A stretch of DNA of 64,000 bases from Bacillota bacterium (GTDB lineage Bacteria; Bacillota; Clostridia; Acetivibrionales; DSM-1351): positions 248,001 to 312,000 of the forward strand of contig JAEYHZ010000036.1 of the NCBI GenBank assembly GCA_023409265.1, read 5' to 3'. The notes under the pieces were generated by a model that searched no databases, was not told the DNA's origin, and saw nothing but the letters and a program-made list of their open reading frames with translations. Positions 15,960-24,867 of this stretch are shown piece after piece. Each line of letters begins with the position of its first letter. Within the stretch, counting starts at the first letter, position 1. Both the position numbers and the translations under genes were made by a program.

Positions 15960-18314
15960 CTAGATTTTATCAACTTTCATTACACGCATTGAGTTTAATA
16001 CCGCTAATACCGTAACACCTACATCTGCAAAGACAGCTTCCCAAATGGTAGCTACACCACCAGCTCCCAATAGAAGAACTATTCCCTTTATTACCATAGC
16101 GAATATGATGTTCTGCCATACGATATTCCGTGTACGTTTTGCTACTCTTATAGCACTTACAATTTTTGAGGGCTCATCTGTCATTAATACAACATCTGCT
16201 GCTTCTATTGCAGCGTCAGAGCCAACACCTCCCATGGCGATACCCACGTCTGCACGTGCAAGGACCGGAGCGTCGTTTATACCGTCACCAACAAAAATCA
16301 GCTTTCCTTTTGGTGCTTTTTGCTTATCCAATATTTCCAGCTTTTCAACCTTCTGATCGGGCAGAAGCTCTGCATGTACTTCATCCAGGCCCAAATCCCT
16401 GCCTATTCTTTCTCCAACTTTTTTATTGTCACCTGTAAGCATAACAAGCTTCCGGACACCTATACTTTTAAGTTCCTTAATAGCATTTTTACTGTCTCCC
16501 TTTACTTCATCAGATATCACAATGTACCCGGCATATATTCCGTCAATAGCCAGGTGAACCACAGTGCCGATTTCATCAACTGCTTCACAGGGGATGTTTT
16601 CCTTAGCCATCAACCTGGTATTTCCTGCATGAACAAGCTTTCCCTTGACATTCACCTTAATTCCGTGACCTGAGATTTCATCATAATCAGAAATTTCGCT
16701 TTTATCAACTTCCTGACCATAAGCTTTTATAATTGAAAGTGCTATAGGGTGGTTGGAGTAAATTTCTGCATATGCGGCATATTCCAGCAGATTAACACCT
16801 GCGGTGCTTCCGGAATCACTTACCTTTGTGACTTTAAATACACCTTTTGTCAATGTACCGGTCTTGTCAAACACTACGGTATCAACATTGTTCAATGCCT
16901 CAAGATAATTACTTCCTTTAATAAGAATACCATTTTTAGAAGCTCCGCCAATTCCTCCGAAAAAGCCTAGAGGAATGGATATGACTAATGCACATGGACA
17001 GGAAACTACAAGGAATACCAGGGCCCTGTTTATCCAATCGGAAAAGGCAGCTCCGGGAACCACCAATGGTGGAATCACCGCTAATGCAACAGCTGCAAAT
17101 ACCACAACCGGTGTATAATACCTGGCAAACTTAGTTATAAAGTTCTCTGTTGGAGCTTTTTTACTGCTTGCATTCTGAACAAGATCAAGTATTCTTGATA
17201 CTGTAGACTCGCCAAATTCTTTAGTGACTTCAATTGTTAACAAACCATTTTTATTAATAGAACCGGACAGAACCTCGCTTCCTGCCTCAACTTCCCTCGG
17301 CACTGATTCACCGGTTAGAGCTGAAGTGTCCAGCATGGACTTACCGTCTATTACTTTTCCGTCCAACGGTACTTTTTCACCCGGTTTAACGAGAATTATA
17401 TCACCTATGTTTACCTGGTCGGGAGCAACCTTCTTGACTTCTTCACCCATTTTTAAATTGGCAAAATCTGGACGGATATCCATCAAAGCAGCAATGGATT
17501 TTCTTGAACGATTGACTGCCATATCCTGAAAGAATTCACCTACCTGATAAAACAGCATTACAGCTACACCCTCGGGGAATTCTTTAATAGCAAAAGCACC
17601 TATGGTAGCTACACTCATAAGGAAATTTTCATCGAATACCTGCCCTCTTAGAATATTTCTCCCGGCTTTTAAAATTACCTCGCCGCCAACCAGTATATAG
17701 CTGACAAAATATATACCAAATTCAACCCAAAACGGTAGTTTGAATATGAGACCTATAAGGAATAATGCTGCTCCTATACCGATTATAATCAACTTTCGTT
17801 TATCAGTTTCTTCAGCATGATTATGTTGGTCTTCATCCTTAACTTCTTCAACAACTTTTACTCCTGATTCAATCTGACTTGCAATTTTTGATGCTTTTTC
17901 GACAATTGCATTGAGTTCACGCTTATTATCAACTTCAAGAGTAAGTTTTTTTGATACAAAATCAACACTTGCAGCTTTAACACCGGGCAAAGCTTTAACT
18001 TCTTTTTCTATCTTAGCTGCACAATTGGCACAACCAAGCCCCATAAGAATTAAGACCTTTTTTTCAGGTTTTGCAATAACCTTTTCTTTAACCACAACAT
18101 GAGGTTCTAACTTTTTGATGATATTATTAGTATCAGATATAATATTTTCTATACTTACATCATCCCCTGCTTCAATAGTAAGTGTTTTAGTTGCAAAATT
18201 CATAGCGGCGGAAGCAATACCTTTTATTTTACCAACATTTGCTTCGATTTTAGCTGCACAGTTCGCACAATCCAATCCCTCAAGTATAAATTCTCTTTTA
18301 ATCCCCTTTTCCAT
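15960..18314 (-). CDS. cadA: Heavy-metal-transporting P1B-type ATPase (Cd/Zn/Pb efflux, CadA/ZntA type)
   Basis: About 784 residues from ATG at 18314 (AGAAGG six bases upstream; a GTG at 18320 overlaps that spacing). Two N-terminal heavy-metal-associated domains each carry a CANCAAKIE metal site (about residues 15 and 90). The membrane domain contains the CPCALVISIP motif of the transport site; CPC in this context indicates Zn/Cd/Pb selectivity rather than copper. The actuator loop TGES, the phosphorylation site DKTGTLTKG, the nucleotide-binding MLTGDN and the hinge GDGINDAPVLA are all present, so the pump looks intact. It lies 21 bases downstream of an ArsR/CadC regulator in one operon and should export toxic divalent cations when the repressor is metal-bound. 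The designation is by family; exact metal preference is inferred from the CPC motif and the regulator. Confidence 0.93.
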   Translation of the reverse strand: MEKGIKREFILEGLDCANCAAKIEANVGKIKGIASAAMNFATKTLTIEAGDDVSIENIISDTNNIIKKLEPHVVVKEKVIAKPEKKVLILMGLGCANCAAKIEKEVKALPGVKAASVDFVSKKLTLEVDNKRELNAIVEKASKIASQIESGVKVVEEVKDEDQHNHAEETDKRKLIIIGIGAALFLIGLIFKLPFWVEFGIYFVSYILVGGEVILKAGRNILRGQVFDENFLMSVATIGAFAIKEFPEGVAVMLFYQVGEFFQDMAVNRSRKSIAALMDIRPDFANLKMGEEVKKVAPDQVNIGDIILVKPGEKVPLDGKVIDGKSMLDTSALTGESVPREVEAGSEVLSGSINKNGLLTIEVTKEFGESTVSRILDLVQNASSKKAPTENFITKFARYYTPVVVFAAVALAVIPPLVVPGAAFSDWINRALVFLVVSCPCALVISIPLGFFGGIGGASKNGILIKGSNYLEALNNVDTVVFDKTGTLTKGVFKVTKVSDSGSTAGVNLLEYAAYAEIYSNHPIALSIIKAYGQEVDKSEISDYDEISGHGIKVNVKGKLVHAGNTRLMAKENIPCEAVDEIGTVVHLAIDGIYAGYIVISDEVKGDSKNAIKELKSIGVRKLVMLTGDNKKVGERIGRDLGLDEVHAELLPDQKVEKLEILDKQKAPKGKLIFVGDGINDAPVLARADVGIAMGGVGSDAAIEAADVVLMTDEPSKIVSAIRVAKRTRNIVWQNIIFAMVIKGIVLLLGAGGVATIWEAVFADVGVTVLAVLNSMRVMKVDKI

Positions 18315-18335
18315 ATTCACCCTTCTTTCATATCT

Positions 18336-18707
18336 TTATCTATTTTCATATATATGGATTAAACCTTGATCAAAAATTTGTTTTACATGTGAATCGTCCA
18401 GAGAGTAATAGACAACCTTACCATCTTTTCTGTATCTAACCAGTCTTGCCTGTTTTAGAACTCTTAGCTGATGTGATATTGCTGACTGGGTCATATTAAG
18501 CAGCACTGCAATATCGCACACACACAGTTCCGCCTCGGCTAAGGCCCAAAGTATTTTTATTCTCGTTGTATCACCAAAAACTTTGAATAATTCCGCAAGG
18601 TCATAAAGCTTCTCATCTTCAGGCATTTTTTCCCGGACATGATTGACAATGTCCTCGTGTATTACATTACAGTCGCATCTTTCTATGTCGTTCTTAATAT
18701 CAATCAC
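18336..18707 (-). CDS. cadC: ArsR/SmtB-family metal-sensing repressor (CadC-like)
   Basis: 123 residues from GTG at 18707, with AGAGGTG upstream. A winged helix (about 35-115) carries ELCVCDIAVLLNMTQSAISHQ, where the CVC pair lies at the CadC alpha-3N metal site, and the N-terminus has a further CDC motif (residues 11-13). Together these four thiols match the Cd/Pb/Zn site of CadC. The C-terminal helix has DDSHVKQIF, similar to the second (Zn) site of SmtB. It represses its own operon with the ATPase; metal binding releases DNA. Two SmtB-like inverted repeats lie upstream of its start. Confidence 0.93.
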   Translation of the reverse strand: MIDIKNDIERCDCNVIHEDIVNHVREKMPEDEKLYDLAELFKVFGDTTRIKILWALAEAELCVCDIAVLLNMTQSAISHQLRVLKQARLVRYRKDGKVVYYSLDDSHVKQIFDQGLIHIYENR

Positions 18708-18733
18708 TTTTTACACCTCTTTCGTGCTTTATA

Positions 18734-18761
18734 CTGAATATCTGAATATCTGTTCATATGT
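18734..18761. promoter_or_regulatory. SmtB/CadC-type operator 1
   Basis: On the minus strand ACATATGAACAGATATTCAG followed by ATATTCAG: the classic TGAACA...TATTCA imperfect palindrome bound by ArsR/SmtB repressors, 27 bases upstream of the cadC start. Confidence 0.75.
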
Positions 18762-18806
18762 TATATTGTTATTATATGCCAGTATCCACTGGGTGTCAAC
18801 CATTAC

Positions 18807-18825
18807 TTGAATAATTGTTCATATG
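18807..18825. promoter_or_regulatory. SmtB/CadC-type operator 2
   Basis: On the minus strand CATATGAACAATTATTCAA, a second copy of the same palindrome about 100 bases upstream of the cadC start. Two sites suggest cooperative repression or control of a second promoter. Confidence 0.6.
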
Positions 18826-18856
18826 TTTTTAAGATATCTTTATTGAATTCCAGAAA

Positions 18857-19039
18857 TTATTTAGCAGTCATATATTCCATATAAAAATCGCTATAGTTTT
18901 TAATGAAGTGCTTATTCTTTAGCAGAAAAAAAGCATCCGGGATACCCAAATGCTTTAACGTTTCAACATTTATTAACTTTTTTCTAACTAGAAATGTATT
19001 TGTAGTCAACTCAATGACCCTTGTTCCCCTCCACACCAA
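18857..19039 (-). CDS. Possible small protein or gene remnant
   Basis: An open frame of 60 codons, 22 bases after the sigY-like operon's permease gene and in the same direction. It has no good start: the GTG at 19039 lacks a ribosome binding site, while a GGAGGGG lies just inside the frame with no standard start codon at normal distance. The translation (VETLKHLGIPDAFFLLKNKH and onward) has ordinary amino-acid composition and could be the end of a decayed gene. No family is recognised. Listed at low confidence. Confidence 0.25.
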   Translation of the reverse strand: MVWRGTRVIELTTNTFLVRKKLINVETLKHLGIPDAFFLLKNKHFIKNYSDFYMEYMTAK

Positions 19040-19061
19040 TAGATAACTTTAAGAGAGACTA

Positions 19062-20657
19062 CTATAATGCCTTAAACAGAGCTACACCCTTTCCCTCTAA
19101 ATATCTGTAAGCAACAAAATCTATTGCTGCAGTCACTGCAAACCAAAGTGCCTGAAAAAGAATAATGTTTGACGGCTTAACCAAAGTAAAAATTCCAAAG
19201 GGAAGCAGTATTGCCAAAAAGCCTGTGGCTACTGCTATCATAACACTTGCACTTTGCTTAACCACTGCAACCTGTGTACTCCATTCCATCTTTGGAAAGT
19301 GAAGATTGATGATAAGTCCAACAACCGCTATGAATATACAATAGCTGCAGCCTACAGCAACTGTCAGCAGGTACTCTGTAACAGTAAACCTGAATACTGC
19401 TGTAAGTACTGTTGAACAAACTACCAGTATTGGTGCTGTTATAACCAGATTCAGCAATATTTTGCTCTTAAAAATCTCTATTACCTTCAGAGGTAATGAC
19501 TTGATTATCCAGAAGTTTTTACCCTCCAGTGATATTGACGGAGCTGTGGTACAGGTAAGCGATACACATAATGTCATTGCCAAAGTCACCAGCAAAGCCA
19601 TGGACACGTTTACAGGAAGCACTGTTATTATTCCGGTAAGCTTTGATCTGTTATAAATGAGTAATACAGTTGCAAGCAGCATCATAATAGCACCAAAACC
19701 CGTATTAATTACGTATATATAGGATGAAAAATAAAAGCTCAGCTCTTTTTTTAACAGTGCAATAGATTTTGTTTGCACCTGTAGCTCAGTCATTTTATAA
19801 TTGGATGATTTATATTTTTCCTGCATTACTGAATTAATTCCCTTAAAACTTCGTGCAAACAGCCAGACAAATATTGCAAAAACTATTATTGCTATGGCTG
19901 AAAAGATAAGCATGGAAACAATATCTATATTTTTCAGGGCATCTGTAAACAAACCAAATGGATAATAAACTGCTTTTACCGAACTGATAATGTCTACCAG
20001 GTTCTCAATATTGGCAGCCGTAATGGAATTGAGTGAGAACATTCCACACATAAATAGTAAAAGAAAAATAAATGACCCAATAATTAAAATAAGATTTGAG
20101 TGTCTTGTTTTCGAGGATACTTTACCAAGAAACAGAGACAAAACAGCTCCTAGAGTTGCTGGAATCAGGCTGGATAAAATCAATAGCAATATTGATAAAA
20201 TATAAAATACACTTCCTGCAGAAGTCTTAATTCCATATACCATCAAATAAGGGAATCCTATAAGCAATGATAATCCGACATTTGTCACAACTATCATAAA
20301 AAGTTTGCTTATTAATATTGATCCTTTTGACAGAGGTAAAGACATGAGCAGGTCAAAATCCTTAAATGCGAACAGATATCCAGGTGCCTTATATATTGAC
20401 ATAAAAAGGCAAATCAGCGTTGACAAGGCAATACCAATGATAATCAATACATCCAGGGCATTCTCCTTAGCCAAAAAATCCGACATAACCCATGCATACA
20501 TACTCATTTGTACTAATATTAAAAAAATGACAAAAAGTATAAGTACTGAAAAGAGGCCTGTTTTAAATTTTTCAGCCTTTGTAGAGCTTTTCAGCAGTTT
20601 GTTTATTCCCAGTGAATTTATTATTTGTGCTTTTATAAGAAGTATAGTATTATTCAT
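19062..20657 (-). CDS. ABC-2-type permease of the sigY-like operon (YxlG-like)
   Basis: About 531 residues with many hydrophobic segments (around a dozen membrane helices), no signal peptide and no ATPase motifs. It starts with ATG at 20657, inside the last codons of the ATPase gene, with GGAG 10 bases upstream; a TTG lies at 20663. The overlap shows translational coupling with the ATPase. The paired ATPase/permease, together with a sigma factor and two small membrane proteins, matches the order of the Bacillus sigY-yxlCDEFG operon, where YxlF and YxlG form the ABC transporter. Its length is greater than that of YxlG, and it resembles larger ABC-2 permeases of clostridia. Substrate unknown. 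Confidence 0.82.
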   Translation of the reverse strand: MNNTILLIKAQIINSLGINKLLKSSTKAEKFKTGLFSVLILFVIFLILVQMSMYAWVMSDFLAKENALDVLIIIGIALSTLICLFMSIYKAPGYLFAFKDFDLLMSLPLSKGSILISKLFMIVVTNVGLSLLIGFPYLMVYGIKTSAGSVFYILSILLLILSSLIPATLGAVLSLFLGKVSSKTRHSNLILIIGSFIFLLLFMCGMFSLNSITAANIENLVDIISSVKAVYYPFGLFTDALKNIDIVSMLIFSAIAIIVFAIFVWLFARSFKGINSVMQEKYKSSNYKMTELQVQTKSIALLKKELSFYFSSYIYVINTGFGAIMMLLATVLLIYNRSKLTGIITVLPVNVSMALLVTLAMTLCVSLTCTTAPSISLEGKNFWIIKSLPLKVIEIFKSKILLNLVITAPILVVCSTVLTAVFRFTVTEYLLTVAVGCSYCIFIAVVGLIINLHFPKMEWSTQVAVVKQSASVMIAVATGFLAILLPFGIFTLVKPSNIILFQALWFAVTAAIDFVAYRYLEGKGVALFKAL

Positions 20658-21363
20658 TGTCAATCAACTCCATAAACAGTTCTTCAAGCGAGCTATCGCC
20701 TTTTACCTCGTCTGTCTTTCCGCAGGCAATGAGCTTACCTGCTTTTATTATAGCTATCTTATTACAAAGTTTCTCAGCTACCTCCAGGACATGTGTAGAA
20801 AAGAATACCGCTCCTCCATTGTCGCACAGTTGTTTCAAAAATCCCTTAAGTGTATGGGCTGCCTTTGGATCAAGCCCCACAAAAGGCTCATCCAGAACAA
20901 GCAGTCTGGGACTATGAATAAAGGCAGAAATCAAGGCCAGCTTCTGCTTCATACCGTGAGAATATGCCGAAATGATGTCTCCAAGACTTGGCGTAAGCTC
21001 AAATGCATCTGCATATTTTTTTACTGCTTCTTCTCTTTCTTTTTTTGTAACTGCAAAAATATCTGCAATAAAGTTCAGATACTGTATTCCTGTCATATTT
21101 TCGTACAGATCGGGATTGTCAGGTATATACGCCATTTCCCGTTTGCACTCTATATCCTGGGTTTTAATTGATTTCCCGTCTATAAGAATTTCTCCCTCAT
21201 TAAATTCCAAAAGTCCGGTTGCACATTTTATTGTGGTTGTCTTTCCTGCACCATTATGCCCGATAAACCCGAATATGTCTCCGGGTTTTACTTCAAGAGA
21301 CAGGTTATCTACAGCTTTTTTACCATTCTTATATATCTTTGAAAGTTTTTCTATCTTAAGCAT
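20650..21363 (-). CDS. ABC transporter ATP-binding protein of the sigY-like operon (YxlF-like)
   Basis: 237 residues. Walker A is GHNGAGKTTTIK (about 35-46), the signature is YSHGMKQKLALI and Walker B is LLVLDEPFVGLDP, followed by the H-loop in FFSTHVLEVAE. It belongs to the group of ATPases that work with ABC-2 permeases in export, antibiotic resistance or immunity. The next gene, overlapping by 8 bases, encodes the permease. The 69-residue membrane protein upstream ends 3 bases before its start, so all are in one operon with the ECF sigma factor. Confidence 0.92.
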   Translation of the reverse strand: MLKIEKLSKIYKNGKKAVDNLSLEVKPGDIFGFIGHNGAGKTTTIKCATGLLEFNEGEILIDGKSIKTQDIECKREMAYIPDNPDLYENMTGIQYLNFIADIFAVTKKEREEAVKKYADAFELTPSLGDIISAYSHGMKQKLALISAFIHSPRLLVLDEPFVGLDPKAAHTLKGFLKQLCDNGGAVFFSTHVLEVAEKLCNKIAIIKAGKLIACGKTDEVKGDSSLEELFMELIDNE

Positions 21364-21366
21364 TTT

Positions 21367-21576
21367 TTATCCCTTTCTATCTCTTCTGATTACAGTAAAG
21401 TAATAAACTATCAGTGGCAGCGGCATGCTGGATATGCCCCATATTCCCCACAGCCACGGAAATCTTCCTCTTTTCTGGGCATCTCTGAATATCCAGATGC
21501 CCTGACAGAAAACAAGAAATACTATTAACACTACCATCCATAAAGGCGGGTTATCTAAAAAATCATAAAAGCCCAT
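21367..21576 (-). CDS. Small two-helix membrane protein (YxlD/YxlE-like)
   Basis: 69 residues with two membrane segments (about 11-32 and 40-62) separated by RDAQKRGRFPWLWGI, a motif of small PLD-N-terminal-like membrane proteins. It overlaps the anti-sigma-like gene upstream by 14 bases and ends 3 bases before the ABC ATPase. In the Bacillus sigY operon two proteins of this kind, YxlD and YxlE, hold SigY inactive; here only one is present. The role as a negative regulator is inferred from position. Confidence 0.75.
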   Translation of the reverse strand: MGFYDFLDNPPLWMVVLIVFLVFCQGIWIFRDAQKRGRFPWLWGIWGISSMPLPLIVYYFTVIRRDRKG

Positions 21577-21868
21577 TTCTTCTCCCCCTCATAAAAAGAA
21601 GCTGTACTATCGGAACTAGGAGGAACAATCCCTGAACTATAACAAATGCCATGGATGACAATTGATAAATCATTATCAGAACTGCTATTATTGCCATAGC
21701 GGTACAGCTGAAAACAGCAAGCTGCTTGTTGTTTTTCGCTGCTAATCTGGTCTGTTCATCTGAAACAAAGTTCACCATTGTAACTAAATCAGGTGTACTA
21801 ACATCCATTTTATCAATTTTTTTTATTATTTCCTTTAAATCATCTGTAATTCTTTCATCCTTGCCCAT
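21563..21868 (-). CDS. Membrane protein, probable SigY anti-sigma component (YxlC-like)
   Basis: 101 residues from ATG at 21868, with AAGGAG upstream; that start lies inside the end of the sigma factor gene (14-base overlap). The N-terminal half is polar and helical (KDERITDDLKEIIKKIDKM), followed by two membrane helices and a basic RGRRNG end. Position directly after an ECF sigma gene, size and topology match YxlC of the Bacillus sigY operon, an anti-sigma or regulatory membrane protein. Sequence evidence alone would only support a small two-helix membrane protein. Confidence 0.72.
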   Translation of the reverse strand: MGKDERITDDLKEIIKKIDKMDVSTPDLVTMVNFVSDEQTRLAAKNNKQLAVFSCTAMAIIAVLIMIYQLSSMAFVIVQGLFLLVPIVQLLFMRGRRNGLL

Positions 21869-22391
21869 AGCGTTCAAGCTCCTTTCCCATACTTTTAAGC
21901 GCATTTGAAATCCTTGATTTTACTGTTCCTACAGGTATCCCCAGTGTTTTCGCTATAGACTCATAGGAATAGTCAAAGTTGTATTTCAGTACTACAGGAG
22001 CCTTCAGTTTTGGGGAAAGCCTGTTGACTGCCTGTATCAACTCATCATTTTTTAACAGGTCTTCAATTGGATTGTCATAGTCTTCCGGAACTGCAAAAGT
22101 GCTGCAATAGTTCTCAAACAGTTTTTTTCTTCTGATTGCAGTCAACCAGATGTTTTTGGCTATTGTTATCAGCCAGGTACTGAAGGACGATTTACTCTCA
22201 TCATAAAGCTTAATTTTTTCCACTGCCTTAGCCATTGCTTCCTGGGTGATGTCCTGGGCTTCATCCTTGCTCAGGGTAAGCTTGAGAGAGTATTTGTATA
22301 CTATTGCATAATTCTCCTGCAGCAATCGTGCCATAGCATTTCTGTTACCCTGCTTCGCATTTCCAACAAGATATTCGGTTGTGTCCTCCAA
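21855..22391 (-). CDS. ECF-type RNA polymerase sigma factor (SigY-like)
   Basis: 178 residues from TTG at 22391, with AGAGG nine bases upstream. Region 2 holds DEAQDITQEAMAKA and FSTWLITIAKNIWLTAIRRKK; region 4 holds VVLKYNFDYSYESIAKTLGIPVGTVKSRISNALK, the recognition helix for the -35 element. No region 3 or extension, so a minimal ECF factor. It heads an operon with a YxlC-like protein, a small membrane protein and an ABC transporter, the sigY-yxl arrangement. Such sigma factors usually drive their own operon; a promoter of that type was not identified with confidence upstream. Confidence 0.92.
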   Translation of the reverse strand: MEDTTEYLVGNAKQGNRNAMARLLQENYAIVYKYSLKLTLSKDEAQDITQEAMAKAVEKIKLYDESKSSFSTWLITIAKNIWLTAIRRKKLFENYCSTFAVPEDYDNPIEDLLKNDELIQAVNRLSPKLKAPVVLKYNFDYSYESIAKTLGIPVGTVKSRISNALKSMGKELERYGQG

Positions 22392-22553
22392 GCTTTATCA
22401 ACCTCTTTTCGAACGTTCTATTTGTTATACTTTTATCTTATGGGTTTTGTTCACTTTTTAAAAGAAATTTTTTCATTATCAGGCATTGGATTCTCCTTCC
22501 CGGTAATTTGCTGGTTTGGTGATTATTATTTTACAAAATTGAAAGAACCCCTA

Positions 22554-22606
22554 TTAAAAAGCACAAGCAATCCACCCTGGTTATAAGGCTTCCTTGCTTG
22601 TGCTTT
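22554..22606 (-). terminator. Terminator of the MerR-type regulator gene
   Basis: On the minus strand AAAGCACAAGCAA / TTGCTTGTGCTTT, 13-bp stem with a 23-base loop and a T run, about 75 bases after the stop codon at 22680. Confidence 0.75.
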
Positions 22607-22679
22607 GCTGGTAATATCATCTTTTTTGAAAGTTTTTACTAGACAAATACAATATAGTCTTTGCTAAACAATAAATTTA

Positions 22680-23399
22680 TTATTCCATCCCTGATTTACG
22701 TAATATTTCATTAGGCATTTTTATGAATTGTAAATGCAAAATTGGAAGTAATCCATTTATGTTTTCTATACACTTCTGAACTTCTTTTCTTTGTTCATCC
22801 TGTGACAAATTATGTTCAATCATTGGGCTTCTAATATAGTTTATAAATGCATTCTTCTCTATATCAGCAAGCTCTTTTAGCTTTAAAAGTATTTCATTTG
22901 CTACTGTGAGCGGAATTCCAAAATCCATAAAATATTTTACGAACCTGCACACTGTGATACTATATGCAGGAAACAATTTATTGTTTTTATCCATGGAATT
23001 AATTATCCGCATTTCGATAAAATTGTTTATAGTTTCATCACTAAAACCGATTTCCTTTATTTGATCCATACTTACAGGTTTATCGTCCATTCCATAAGGT
23101 AACAGCTTATTAACCGACTCAAGTATCTGTAAACCGAAATCATTTACAGTATTTGTATCGAAATTCACAAGCCGTTTTATTTGATTTAATGTAAAATCAG
23201 CATTTCTCATTTTTTCAATAAACTTCAGCTTTTCAATGAATTCCTCGTCGTAGTAGGCCATATTTTTAGCTGATTTTTGAGGTAAGGGTAAAAGCCCTTC
23301 TTTTATATAAAAATTGATGGTGGCTCGTGTCATGTTTGTTAACTTTTCGAGTTCTCTCATTGGAATTCTTTTTTGAGTTCCGGTATTATTTTCTTTCAA
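22680..23399 (-). CDS. MerR-family transcriptional regulator
   Basis: About 239 residues from TTG at 23399, with GGGGTG six bases upstream. The N-terminal MerR helix-turn-helix and wing (IPMRELEKLTNMTRATINFYIKEGLLPLP, then NMAYYDEEFIEKLKFIEKMR) is clear; residues from about 90 form a helical effector domain without cysteines that would suggest metal or redox sensing. It is divergent from a condensation-domain-like acyltransferase gene (start 23571), whose promoter it probably controls from the shared 170-base gap. The inducer is unknown. It resembles MerR regulators of clostridial lipid or drug-response genes only in a general way. Confidence 0.85.
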   Translation of the reverse strand: MKENNTGTQKRIPMRELEKLTNMTRATINFYIKEGLLPLPQKSAKNMAYYDEEFIEKLKFIEKMRNADFTLNQIKRLVNFDTNTVNDFGLQILESVNKLLPYGMDDKPVSMDQIKEIGFSDETINNFIEMRIINSMDKNNKLFPAYSITVCRFVKYFMDFGIPLTVANEILLKLKELADIEKNAFINYIRSPMIEHNLSQDEQRKEVQKCIENINGLLPILHLQFIKMPNEILRKSGME

Positions 23400-23570
23400 G
23401 TATATCACCCCGTCAAGCAAAGTATAAATTAATGCTTTTTACTTGTCAAACACTAAACAACTTTAAGTAAACTAATTGACATATAATATAAAAAATAATA
23501 CCATGTATAAAGTAACACTTTTTACTTTTTAACATATTAATATATAGATTGTTTAATTTTAAGAAAAGAG

Positions 23571-24845
23571 TTGATTTATACGAAATATAAAGCAGAAATT
23601 TTTGACTGTCTCCAGTTCCTGTACAATACTACCGGTTTTAACGATCATCAGCTGCACTGTGTCATAAAGTTTGAAAGCAAGGTAAACGCCCGTATAATGG
23701 AAAAGGCAGTGGCATCATTAACCAAAACAGTGCCTGTTTTGACCAGAGTATACAGGCATAATAATGGTCACTCCTACTGGGAGGCTACAGATGAGTTGGA
23801 CTTGTCAGAGCTCTTTAGGGTTGTAGATAATATTGAAGAATTTGAAGCCTTTACATATTCCAAAACCTATGAAGAAGCTGGTCCCCAGATTAAGGTTTGC
23901 CTGCTGCAGGCTGAAACCGACTCCCTTTCCATAGTAATGAACCATATGGTCACCGATGGCATGGGTATAAAACAATGTGCCTATCTCTTGTCGGAAATAT
24001 ACTCAAATCTGGTTAAAAACCCCGGATTTAAACCTGAAAACATCATTGATGGTGACAGAGACTTTAGAAAGGTTCTTTCGCATATTCCCCTTTTGGACAA
24101 AATTAAAATACTTTTTCTTAACAATAAAGACAATAATCAACGCGTAGATTATGCTTTCCCAATGAGCGGTGATGAAAATATTGCTCCTTTCATACTGACT
24201 CATGAATTAATTCCTGAAAGGTACAGTTCAATTCTAAGCTATTGTAAAAAGCACGCGGTAACAGTTAATGATGTCATGCTGACAGCATATTTTCGTGTAC
24301 TTTCAAAAATGCTGGGTATAAACGGCAAGGCCCTTAATATACCCATTATGATAGATATGAGAAGATATTTAAAGGAGAAAGATTTTAGAACTCTTACCAA
24401 CCTTGCGTCTACAGTAATAATAACTGCAACTGTTGAAGCTCAGGAGGATTTTTCTGCAACTTTAGCCAGGGTCTGTGCTGAAATGAAGAACAAAAAGAAC
24501 AATTATCTCGGAATAAACCCATATATTAAGCTTGATACCTTATTCAGGCTTTGTAAAGGAAATCTGGCATATAAAATCCTGAAACGGTCATTGAAAAATC
24601 CCAACATATGCATGACCAATATTGGAGTACTGGACTCTGCAAAATTGCATTTTGAAGGCTCCCATATTTCAAACGCATATGTTTGCGGTTCAATTAAATA
24701 CCGCCCACATTTTCAAATGGCTGTAAGCAGTTTTAACGACAGGATGACATTAAGTGTTAATCTGTATGGGAGCCTTCAGGATCGCAATAGAATATCAGAG
24801 TTTTTTAAATTAATGGACAAAGTGTTAATGTATCATGTTACTTGA
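23571..24845 (+). CDS. Condensation-domain-like acyltransferase (alcohol acetyltransferase / PapA type)
   Basis: 424 residues with the motif NHMVTDGMG (about residues 123-131), the HxxxDG catalytic site of the chloramphenicol-acetyltransferase-like superfamily, which includes NRPS condensation domains, wax ester synthases and mycobacterial PapA enzymes. There are no carrier or adenylation domains, so it acts as a stand-alone acyl (probably ester-forming) transferase on CoA- or carrier-bound acyl groups. The start is uncertain: TTG at 23571 is very close to AAGAAAAGAG. It is divergent from a MerR regulator and convergent with hydroxylamine reductase, which ends 22 bases after it. It could make a lipid or modify a polyketide/peptide; nothing nearby decides this. 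Confidence 0.82.
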   Translation: MIYTKYKAEIFDCLQFLYNTTGFNDHQLHCVIKFESKVNARIMEKAVASLTKTVPVLTRVYRHNNGHSYWEATDELDLSELFRVVDNIEEFEAFTYSKTYEEAGPQIKVCLLQAETDSLSIVMNHMVTDGMGIKQCAYLLSEIYSNLVKNPGFKPENIIDGDRDFRKVLSHIPLLDKIKILFLNNKDNNQRVDYAFPMSGDENIAPFILTHELIPERYSSILSYCKKHAVTVNDVMLTAYFRVLSKMLGINGKALNIPIMIDMRRYLKEKDFRTLTNLASTVIITATVEAQEDFSATLARVCAEMKNKKNNYLGINPYIKLDTLFRLCKGNLAYKILKRSLKNPNICMTNIGVLDSAKLHFEGSHISNAYVCGSIKYRPHFQMAVSSFNDRMTLSVNLYGSLQDRNRISEFFKLMDKVLMYHVT

Positions 24846-24867
24846 ATAATTGCGTTATATTTTTTAT

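Noticed and set aside
20305..21171. 288-codon plus-strand frame
   Set aside because: Antisense to the clear ABC permease and ATPase genes and without protein-like features.
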